Assembly (NCBI RefSeq): GCF_000003605.2
Contig: NW_003106096.1
Location: forward strand, 154,851 to 180,278
Source: Saccoglossus kowalevskii
Taxonomy: Eukaryota > Hemichordata > Enteropneusta > Harrimaniidae
Reading direction: 5' to 3'
Length of the DNA stretch: 25,428 bases
The stretch's first letter is position 1. Every line of letters begins with the position of its first letter. The notes beneath the pieces were generated by a model. It was not told the origin of the DNA. It ran no database searches and worked only from the letters and a program-made list of their open reading frames with translations. This document shows, in pieces, positions 12,701-18,420 of the stretch. The position numbers and the translations under genes were made by a program.

Positions 12701-15700
12701 TGAAGAAAAATGTGTAAATGATACACTAAAATTTTGGTTAAATATGTGAATTTTATCATGATATATCTGATACATGTTGAGATGAATAATTATGTAATAT
12801 ACACTTTATGTTCCGCTGCATCAGTTTATAACCTGCTCATTGCATTCATTTTGTAGAATAACATGAATAACATGGAAAATCAAATACCCTGCTGCTGATT
12901 GGTTGGCATTTCATAGACTAATCAGACATATTTTTATCACTTTACGATTTGCACTAATTTGTGAAATGCAGAAAATCAAGACAATAAAGCTCAATAATGA
13001 GTGAGATTGATCATTACCTGTTATTTTTGCAGTAAATGGACTACCAGGTACATGTTTATCAGCAAATTTCACTATTACTGAATAATCACCGGGTTTTGTT
13101 GGATAGTACGAAACACTGCAAGTGCCATCTTTGTTGTCTATACATTTGATTTCAGCCTTTGATGGACCTTCCACAGCGAGAGCCAAGCCACCTAATGATG
13201 CAAATAGTAACAGATATATTTTAATGAAAGTGATGGAAGTATGGGTACAGTATGATGATGGACCTCATATGCAATGTACTATAAAAAAAACAAAAAAAAA
13301 ACAAGACTCGCCCAAAGCAATGTGAACAAGTCATTGAAAATGACACAGTCCCCGTTAAGTTCTCTTTGTGCTCGTCATATTAAAGCGGAGGGGTTGTCGC
13401 AAGCGTGTCCTTGAAACTTGAGTTCCAAGTGGCGTATACAACAGATTGTTTATTTACATCAAAACACGTGTTTCGTGTCATAGTACTAGTAATATGGCCA
13501 AAATAAAAACAGCCGTTATTCAGCCATCTTTGATCTGAATTATGAAACACACTGATATGTATGATGTATGTGCCAAATATGAATGAAAATGGTACATAAA
13601 TTGTGGAAATATAGTAGTAAGGCCAAAAAGTCAGATGGCTGTCAATCGGCCATCCTTGACCAGATTTTGAAACAAATTGTCATGGATATGCATCCTAACA
13701 TGTATAAAGTACATGTATGTGCCAAATTTGAATGAAAACTGACAGAGCACGTCCAAGATACTGCATAAAAAAACAAAAACAAGATGCCTGCCAGTCGACC
13801 ATCTTTGATCCATCATGGACATGTATCCTAACATGTATAATCTATGTACCAAGTTTGAATGAAAACTGACAAAGCATGTCCAAAATACGACATTTTCAAA
13901 AAACAAGATGGCTGCCAGTCGGCCATCTTTGATCCAATTGTGAAATAAATCATCACGGACATGTATCCTAACATGTATAATCTATGTACCAAGTTTGAAT
14001 GAAAACTGACAAAGCATGTCCAAAATACAACATTTTCAAAAAACAAGATGGCTGCCAGTCGGCCATTTTGAATCGAATCGCTAAACCACTGCATGTGCAT
14101 ATGTCCCACATAAAGTACTAGGCACATGCAAAGAATGAACGGAATCGGTCCAAGGGACTCTGAGATATGACTCCGGACGGACGCACGGACACACGGACGG
14201 ACGGAGACCGAATTACAAGTCCCCGTTTTCGGACTTTGTCCGAACGGGGACTAATAATAGTAATGCATCTCAACCTACCTGCACCAGCATCCTTTGTATT
14301 GATGGTAAAGTTACATGGTTCTGAACAAATGCCATGGGTAAGACCAGGACCATATGCTGAAACATGGCCACTTTTTAATTCGTCAACATGGAACTGGAAT
14401 GGGCTACCTGTGTTCACACAAATAAAATATTATTATTACTTGTACGAGGATGGACAAGAGCAATACATATATAGGCTAAAACAGCTCTGGCCTGTTTACA
14501 GAGTCGCGGTATATCAACACGAAAGGTGACTTGACCATATAAATATATTAATAGATGTATACATACACTGCATACAACTATTGATATTCAGTAGTGGGTC
14601 ACATACTCATATTCTTACCTGCAACATGTTTATTATTATAATTGATTGATAGCTCATGTAGACCTCGTTCCGTTGGTGAATACTTCACAGTAATTGTACC
14701 GTCTTTATTTTCTGTAATATTAGGTTTATGATGCTTTCCTGATGGAGTTCTTACATCACCTATCAAACAAACATACAAACAGAATTAATCATTATAGTTG
14801 TAGATGGAATGCAGAACTGAACCATTCTACAGACATGGCCAAGGTAGAAAGAATGCTGTCATTTTTCTATCCAAAATGTTGGTGCAACTTTGTACACAAT
14901 TTTATGTATTGGTATTTTCTTGTTAATTTTAAACCAAATGGACATCATTTTCCATGAACATTTTTGAAAAATATATGTCAAAACCTTTGCTTCTGATATT
15001 TAAATTTTAAATAGTGTTTTTTTTTTCATTCACACAGCTTCATGTTAAAACATTTGCATATACTGGGGTGTGCCTTCAGTGTATCTGGTTAAGCTTGGTA
15101 TTAGGCTGGCCGATTAATCAAATCGGTAGACAGACAGACCGACAGACAAACATAACTACACAAGAGACACTACAGACAAATGAACCCACTACATTCTTTT
15201 AAGTGAGGTCATAAACCAGATGAATGTCTTGATGAGAACTGGCACAGTTTTAGATTAATAAGACCATATGGTATGCAGCATAGATGATCAACTTAGCAGA
15301 CTTTATCTGTTAATGTACTTTAGTGGTGTACCTTGTGATGAAAGGTCTTGGATGAGGTTATTTTCAAATTGGCGCCTATTAAATAAATCAACTATGGACA
15401 CACAATATCTCAGTCACAATTACCATGGATGAGATTAAAGAAACACATTTTTGATGTCTACAACAACCATGACATAAAACTTAAGCAAAATGTTCACAGG
15501 TAATTGAGTGTTTTCTGATGCAGATAATCTGCATTAAAGGTCTTTCAAGTCAACCCGGTTTAGGCTCAAAACCTTTATTATAACTTGACTTGCTCATTCC
15601 ACAAAAATCAACTATTTTCTCATAATGGAGCTAGCTGAGTTTTTTTGAGAGCATGCATCCACAAGGGATTAACTGTCCACAGTTTGACTGTCCTGCGAAC

Positions 15701-16745
15701 AGCGTAATCTAATTGGCATTGATGAGTGAATAGTTAGCTAGAGCAATGATCCCAATAACCTTTGATGTGAGGCAAACCAGTGTAGTACGCTAAAGTTGAC
15801 AATATTTTAACCGAGTCAAAACAAGGATATCCTTATTACATAATATGAATACCAGAAAGACCTCGCTGTTAACCCAAAATCATGTACTTTGAAAATCATT
15901 TTAGTAAGTTGGGTTGCATTTCTTTTTCTCAAGTTAACATTCAGATTAGCAACACTGACCCTCTCCCCACTGTTGAAATTGTCAATAGATTACAGAAGTA
16001 TACAGTGCTGTCAACACATACTGTAAACTTTTTTTTTAGTTGAAAAAAGGCAGTGGAAGCAAAAACTAGTCTCTGTGTGAATGGTTTCAAGTATTGAACA
16101 AATTGCAAGAAAATAGTAAATCTAAATATGAAAAAATATCTAATTTGTTCTGTTTTGAGTGACATTTGAGACTTGAGGTCTGACACATGTTATTCATTAT
16201 CTTCTAAATATAAGGTAATTGTAATTGTTACTGTCCTCTCAAACACAACATTAAACACATCTAGATTTGATTGATAAGTGAACACTTGAAAGTGAAATAT
16301 CTACCAGAAACTTTTATTTTTTTCTTTAGTTTAAATTCACTAACGGGATATTTGTTTTTTCAAGGATTGACTCCAATATTGTATTAAATTCCCCAGTATA
16401 AAATACCATGTTTCCCACAATGCATTGCAGATTTCATGCAGGGTAAATTTGCTGTGATGCAAGATACACTGGTATTTAATGCCATGCTGTGAGGACATCT
16501 TTTTATGACTAATTTGTGGGTCCCATACTGAAACAATATGTCAGTTTATTTTTGTTTTGATTAAATGGGTTCAAAAGGAGCAATAAAGAATGGGTAACTG
16601 AACTCTCGATAATAGGTAGAGGTAAGACAGCAAACTTACCAGTAATCTTTCCTGTGCCAGCACCAGTAACTGGTATTACCAAGTCAAATGGTCTCATATC
16701 CTGCGGCATGCCGTCTATATCTGTATGAGGGGCCCCCTCTTCAGC
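3568..16745 (-). CDS. FLN: Filamin, C-terminal half (hinge 1 to stop), 15 exons, 5' part outside window
   Basis: Filamins crosslink actin filaments as V-shaped dimers and scaffold integrins and many signalling proteins at the cell cortex. Exons on the minus strand, 5' to 3': 16640-16720 (or -16745), 14619-14759, 14279-14407, 13018-13191, 12311-12466, 11410-11613, 9410-9562, 9060-9188, 8584-8748, 8248-8487, 7638-7886, 7041-7211, 4809-5027, 4139-4342, 3568-3755. Joined they give about 867 residues (875 with the longer first exon). They contain nine Ig-like repeats with the family signatures EGPSKAEI, DGTCxVxYxPTxPGxY and HVPGSPF, a hinge before the last repeat, and a C-terminal dimerization repeat. 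Order and content follow human filamin A repeats 16-24. All internal junctions are phase 1. The actin-binding domain and repeats 1-15 are not in the window. No frameshift or internal stop was seen. Identity was assigned by recall of the human protein, not by a search. Confidence 0.97.
3756..4138 (-). other. Intron before the last filamin exon
   Basis: GT-AG intron of 383 nt, phase 1. AT-rich; open frames on the plus strand here have no coding character. I see no repeat or RNA gene. Confidence 0.9.
4139..4342 (-). CDS. FLN: Filamin exon: hinge 2 and start of repeat 24
   Basis: 204 nt, phase 1 at both ends, acceptor CTCTCATAG, donor GTAGGTTA. The first half is the flexible hinge 2: [20 protein letters not shown] then NYGSMPKF. 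The second half, [20 protein letters not shown] and [12 protein letters not shown], opens repeat 24, like human ADASKVVAKGLGLSKAYVGQ KSSFTVDCSKAG. HESSxVxVxxxTK is kept in the hinge; the run of threonines is not in the human protein. Confidence 0.95.
4343..4808 (-). other. Intron between repeat 23 and hinge 2 exons
   Basis: GT-AG intron of 466 nt, phase 1. AT-rich, with nothing recognisable apart from a short G run near 4632. Confidence 0.9.
4809..5027 (-). CDS. FLN: Filamin exon: main part of Ig repeat 23
   Basis: 219 nt, phase 1 at both ends, acceptor TTTCCCTAG, donor GTAGGTCA. It encodes [60 protein letters not shown] and [13 protein letters not shown]. Human: FVVNTSNAGAGALSVTIDGP and EGYRVTYTPMAPGSYLISIK. 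In human filamin A repeat 23 binds FilGAP. The exon is separated from the preceding one by a 2.0-kb intron. Confidence 0.96.
5028..7040 (-). other. 2.0-kb intron within repeat 23
   Basis: GT-AG intron, phase 1. A patch at about 5225-5560 is richer in G and C than its surroundings, with CpG-containing words such as GCGCATGTGCGAC, and may be an old mobile-element piece. 5600-6830 is AT-rich with no structure I can name. A perfect 44-bp tandem duplication occurs at 6871-6958. Confidence 0.85.
6871..6958. repeat. Perfect 44-bp tandem duplication
   Basis: Two identical adjacent 44-bp copies (6871-6914 and 6915-6958), each starting TTGGTCAGGATTCTATGAGC and ending GTGCATCAT. The lack of any difference points to a recent event or a sequencing or assembly artefact. 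Confidence 0.95.
7041..7211 (-). CDS. FLN: Filamin exon: end of repeat 22 and start of repeat 23
   Basis: 171 nt, phase 1 at both ends, acceptor ATTTGACAG, donor GTAAGTCT. It encodes [40 protein letters not shown] and [14 protein letters not shown], matching human KYAVRFIPRENGVYLIDVKF and HGGDPGLVSAYGAGLEGGVT. A perfect 44-bp tandem duplication lies in the intron about 80 nt past the donor. Confidence 0.96.
7212..7637 (-). other. Intron within repeat 22
   Basis: GT-AG intron of 426 nt, phase 1, AT-rich. No feature recognised. Confidence 0.9.
7638..7886 (-). CDS. FLN: Filamin exon: end of repeat 21 and first half of repeat 22
   Basis: 249 nt, the longest exon, phase 1 at both ends, acceptor TCTTGTAG, donor GTAACTAT. 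It encodes [60 protein letters not shown] and [11 protein letters not shown]. Human: [40 protein letters not shown]. This is one of the best conserved stretches of the protein. Confidence 0.97.
7887..8247 (-). other. Intron within repeat 21
   Basis: GT-AG intron of 361 nt, phase 1, very AT-rich with TTAAATTTAAAATTTAAAAT near the donor. No other feature recognised. Confidence 0.9.
8248..8487 (-). CDS. FLN: Filamin exon: end of repeat 20 and most of repeat 21
   Basis: 240 nt, phase 1 at both ends, acceptor TTTCACAG, donor GTAAGAAA. The product [40 protein letters not shown] and [20 protein letters not shown] is nearly identical to human [20 protein letters not shown] and [20 protein letters not shown]. 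Repeat 21 is the main integrin-beta and migfilin binding domain in human filamin A. Only one small change is seen in the binding strand (LAISVEGP for LAIAVEGP). Confidence 0.97.
8584..8748 (-). CDS. FLN: Filamin exon: body of Ig repeat 20
   Basis: 165 nt, phase 1 at both ends, acceptor GTTCTGCAG, donor GTCAGTAT. It encodes [40 protein letters not shown] and [11 protein letters not shown], equal to human DMTAQVTSPSGKTHEAEIVE and TYCIRFVPAEMGTHTVSVKY. In human filamin A the A strand of repeat 20 masks the integrin-binding face of repeat 21, a mechanosensitive switch. Confidence 0.95.
8749..9059 (-). other. Intron within repeat 20
   Basis: GT-AG intron of 311 nt, phase 1, AT-rich. No feature recognised. 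Confidence 0.9.
9060..9188 (-). CDS. FLN: Filamin exon: end of repeat 19 and start of repeat 20
   Basis: 129 nt, phase 1 at both ends, acceptor TGATTGTAG, donor GTTAGTCT. It encodes [11 protein letters not shown] followed by [20 protein letters not shown] and CELGLKIP. Human reads VKESITRRRRAPSVANVGSH CDLSLKIP. The basic stretch is kept, but the position of the human phosphoserine (RRRAPS) holds alanine; a serine occurs two residues later. Confidence 0.94.
9410..9562 (-). CDS. FLN: Filamin exon: second half of Ig repeat 19
   Basis: 153 nt, phase 1 at both ends, acceptor TAACTCAG, donor GTCAGTGT. It encodes [40 protein letters not shown] and KYADEHVPG, matching human YGGLSLSIEGPSKVDINTED and [20 protein letters not shown]. 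In human filamin A the strand C-D face of this repeat binds integrin beta tails and migfilin; the pattern is kept here. Confidence 0.96.
9563..11409 (-). other. Intron within repeat 19, mostly minisatellite
   Basis: GT-AG intron of 1847 nt, phase 1. About 1.45 kb of it is a 30-bp minisatellite that in transcript orientation ends roughly 75 nt before the acceptor. The remaining sequence (11097-11409) is AT-rich and unremarkable. Confidence 0.9.
9640..11096. repeat. 30-bp minisatellite, about 46 units
   Basis: Head-to-tail units of 30 bp (plus strand CCAACACTGGCATCAGCATT with ACTATGGCCA completing it). The core at 9721-11055 keeps an exact 30-bp register for 22 units, then mixes in 29-bp units. 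Edges at 9640-9720 and 11041-11096 are degenerate. Variants differ at few sites: CCACCA/CCACAA/ATCACC/CTACCA at the left, GCATCAG/GCATTAA/GCGTTA in the middle, ACTATGG/GCTATGG/TCTCTGA at the right. Long open frames here, such as [10 protein letters not shown] repeats on the plus strand and [10 protein letters not shown] repeats on the minus strand, follow from the unit length being a multiple of three and are not taken as genes. Confidence 0.98.
11410..11613 (-). CDS. FLN: Filamin exon: end of repeat 18 and start of repeat 19
   Basis: 204 nt, phase 1 at both ends, acceptor TTCTTAG, donor GTGAGTTA. The product [31 protein letters not shown] closes repeat 18; [20 protein letters not shown] and [11 protein letters not shown] open repeat 19. 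Human equivalent: [20 protein letters not shown] and EIGDASRVRVSGQGL. The following intron carries the large minisatellite. Confidence 0.96.
11614..12310 (-). other. Intron within repeat 18
   Basis: GT-AG intron of 697 nt, phase 1, AT-rich with TTAATTAA words next to the acceptor side of the upper exon. No gene or repeat recognised. Confidence 0.9.
12311..12466 (-). CDS. FLN: Filamin exon: first part of Ig repeat 18
   Basis: 156 nt, phase 1 at both ends, acceptor TATTTGCAG, donor GTGAGTTA. It encodes [30 protein letters not shown] and [16 protein letters not shown], equivalent to human [14 protein letters not shown]...REEPCLLKRLRNGHVG. In human filamin A repeat 18 folds as a pair with repeat 19; the diverged A-strand region here fits that special fold. 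Confidence 0.95.
12467..13017 (-). other. Intron between repeats 17 and 18
   Basis: GT-AG intron of 551 nt, phase 1, AT-rich. No gene or repeat recognised. Confidence 0.9.
13018..13191 (-). CDS. FLN: Filamin exon: second half of Ig repeat 17
   Basis: 174 nt, phase 1 at both ends, acceptor CATCATTAG, donor GTAATGAT. It encodes [20 protein letters not shown], then [20 protein letters not shown] and [17 protein letters not shown]. This matches the C-D face and strands E-G of human repeat 17 almost residue for residue ([30 protein letters not shown]). Confidence 0.96.
13500..14165. repeat. About five tandem monomers of about 140 bp inside the element
   Basis: Each monomer has CAAGATGGCTGCCAGTCGGC or a variant, then CATCTTTGATC, ATGTATCCTAACATGTATAA and TTTGAATGAAAACTGAC. 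Adjacent copies starting at 13901 and 14041 are exactly 140 bp apart and almost identical over their shared part. The copy near 13779 is about 16 bp shorter, and outer copies are more diverged. Confidence 0.9.
14218..14252. other. Perfect-stem hairpin at the element end
   Basis: AGTCCCCGTT (14218-14227), TT, CGGAC, TTT loop, GTCCG, AACGGGGACT (14243-14252). The 10-bp and 5-bp stems pair perfectly around a 2-nt bulge. The outer arm is also the element's terminal inverted repeat. It begins 26 nt downstream of the filamin donor at 14278. Confidence 0.92.
14279..14407 (-). CDS. FLN: Filamin exon: end of repeat 16 and first half of repeat 17
   Basis: 129 nt, phase 1 at both ends, acceptor TGAACACAG, donor GTAGGTTG. 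The product reads [20 protein letters not shown] then [20 protein letters not shown], close to human SPLQFYVDYVNCGHVTAYGP and GLTHGVVNKPATFTVNTKDA. Human repeat 17 binds the platelet receptor GPIb-alpha; whether this species has any such partner is unknown. The donor lies only 26 nt from the hairpin end of an intronic mobile element. Confidence 0.95.
14619..14759 (-). CDS. FLN: Filamin exon: body of Ig repeat 16
   Basis: 141 nt, phase 1 at both ends, acceptor TTTGATAG, donor GTAAGAAT. It encodes [12 protein letters not shown]...[20 protein letters not shown]...NNKHVAG, aligning with human repeat 16 (VRMPSGKTAQP...DNKDGTVTVRYAPSEAGLHE). It carries the B to F strands of the repeat; the closing SPF strand lies on the next exon. 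Confidence 0.95.
14760..16639 (-). other. 1.9-kb intron within repeat 16
   Basis: GT-AG intron, phase 1. It holds a small repeat remnant at 15101-15175 (CGATTAATCAAATCG inverted repeat followed by GACAGACAGACC) and a possible ZNF143-type site at 16411-16430. Otherwise it is AT-rich with no exon recognised on either strand. Confidence 0.85.
16411..16430 (+). promoter_or_regulatory. Possible ZNF143/STAF-type site
   Basis: TTTCCCACAATGCATTGCAG agrees well with the metazoan ZNF143/STAF consensus (CCCAnmATGCAyyGC) as I recall it. GTATAAAATACCATG lies just to the left (16396-16410), and a similar GTATTTAATGCCATG recurs 76 bp later at 16472. It may be a functional site or part of an old short mobile element. 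Confidence 0.35.
16640..16745 (-). CDS. FLN: Filamin exon: end of hinge 1 and start of Ig repeat 16
   Basis: The reading frame contains [20 protein letters not shown], which matches the human sequence just after hinge 1 ([11 protein letters not shown]...GEITG). The donor is GTAAGTTT at 16639. Two acceptors are possible. One is at 16745 after a T-rich tract ending TTAAAG, which is phase 0 and adds AEEGAPHT. The other is at 16720 after CATACAG, which is phase 1 like every other junction in the gene. I cannot choose between them, so the 5' end is uncertain. No upstream coding exon is visible, so this could also be near the start of a short form. Confidence 0.85.
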
Positions 16746-18364
16746 CTTTAATAAAAACAACAAAAATTGTTTTTTAGGTGCAATTCTTGAAATTTTAAAA
16801 AAGGTTTGTAGGTTAATATATGAGGAGTAGAATAATATACCATACCAGTATAGGTGCATGCACCAAGAACATATTGTCACAGTGAAAACAAATGAAAAAG
16901 AAACTGAGCAGACACACAGACTTATATCCATAACAAACTTTTTGAAGCAAAAATTATTACATATCACAAGCTCTCCTATTTTGTGGTATTGATACTATTA
17001 CGTGGAATATTTGATGTTCTGAATTAGCAGTAACATTAATTTGTAACAGAAATGAATCTTTAAGAATTAGCAATGCTAAAATCAGAATTCAGACATGCTG
17101 AAAATCATTGAAATTATTTTATAGTAACACAATTGTCCTAAGACCCCAATAAAGATCTATGAATGCTCTGAGAGTGCATACTCAGACCATGAAATATTTC
17201 AATGACCCACAGAACCACATTGGATAAATTCCATGTGAGATAGTGAGCACGACTTAAGCATAGAATTGACTCCAAACGCAGATGGTTATCAGTTGGTTAT
17301 GAATGAATAATGGAAATTTGATGCAATATTCTCAAATAACACTAAATATAAATAAATGAGAAAATCACAAGTTTATATTATAACTTTTTCCAGTTTTGAT
17401 TCAACTAGATTTATGCAATTCAACAATATTAATAACAAATTACTCATTCAATTTTGGGTTATTGATCATTTTCAAGCCTAGTCACACCTATTAACGTCCA
17501 GAAAAAAATCAAAATTTTAGTTGAATAAGTTCAATTGCTAGTTTTTATATTCTAAAATTCTGACCAACAGTTTGGCTGGCCTACATGCAAGGTGGATGAC
17601 TGAACACGCTAGGAGTCTAATGTACCTGGCTTTGACAGACAGTATGGTCTAGTGTCAAGTATGATTGATTCATAATTGATCGTTAAATATTGATATACCA
17701 TAGGAAAACACACATGACACATATTTTTACCATGGCAAGGTAAACTGTGGCAAGTAATCTACAAAATCAGCACATCCGGTACACACTCTAGATACTGGTC
17801 AATATATTACCAATAAACAAACACACAGAGGAGCTAATTCAAGTTGTCTGATACAGTGTATACATAAAACAGTATGATACACACTAAAGATTTAATCTAA
17901 CTGTGGCCTATATTTTAATTTTTTTTTCTTTATTTATTCATATTTTAATTTACAGAGATGGGATTAGGTCATCCGAATAGAGATTTATTCATATGTTGCT
18001 TAAAAATAAAATTATACATTTACATACATTTGTTTCTGAGAGAATAAAAATAATAACTCCCGATTTAAGTTTTTATAAAAAATCTAGTCATGCATGGGTG
18101 AATGATCCAAATGACACAAGAATGATAAGGACAAAGTTTGTTCAAAAATTTGACTTAAATTTCTTTCAAATTCCATGACCCATATACCGGTACTGTGTAC
18201 ATTGAATACATTCTGCAGAGTGACGGCTGCCTTCCTATTAAACCACTGATGCCATGCCATGCGAGGGATGACTGCCTTTGTCAATGGCATTAGAGGAATG
18301 CTGTGATTTGAACAGCCAGTATAAATAAAGATAATGAAACATGTTTATTTTGTAGCCAAGGAAT

Positions 18365-18420
18365 TCTACATCTACCACGTGACCTTTCTGTCCCAGGGTC
18401 ACTGGTTTACGTGAGGGATA
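18365..18420. promoter_or_regulatory. Possible regulatory patch with CACGTG E-box
   Basis: CACGTG lies at 18376-18381 within CCACGTGACC, and GGGTCAC follows 11 bases after GTGACC, making an inverted pair. The surrounding 18080-18480 is GC-richer than its neighbours. Motif evidence only. Confidence 0.25.

Larger units (their letters stand above)
13347..14252. mobile_element. 906-bp non-autonomous element: terminal inverted repeats, internal 140-bp monomers, terminal hairpin
   Basis: Starts AGTCCCCGTT (13347-13356) and ends AACGGGGACT (14243-14252), exact inverted repeats of 10 bp. The body has about five tandem monomers of 124-145 bp (13500-14165). This is followed by a CGGACG-rich block (14171-14210) and a long hairpin. 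No coding capacity was seen; open frames in the monomers are copies of one another. No clear target-site duplication was found. The design (internal minisatellite, end hairpin, no protein) resembles the pearl elements of bivalves and non-autonomous Helitron-like elements, but the family is not established. Confidence 0.8.
13192..14278 (-). other. Intron within repeat 17, carrying a mobile element
   Basis: GT-AG intron of 1087 nt, phase 1. Nearly all of it is the element at 13347-14252. An A-rich stretch lies at 13280-13305. Confidence 0.9.

Noticed and set aside
13631-14127. Two frames of 91 and 99 codons sharing the same peptide pieces
   Set aside because: The shared pieces come from the 140-bp monomers of the mobile element; there is no gene-like context.
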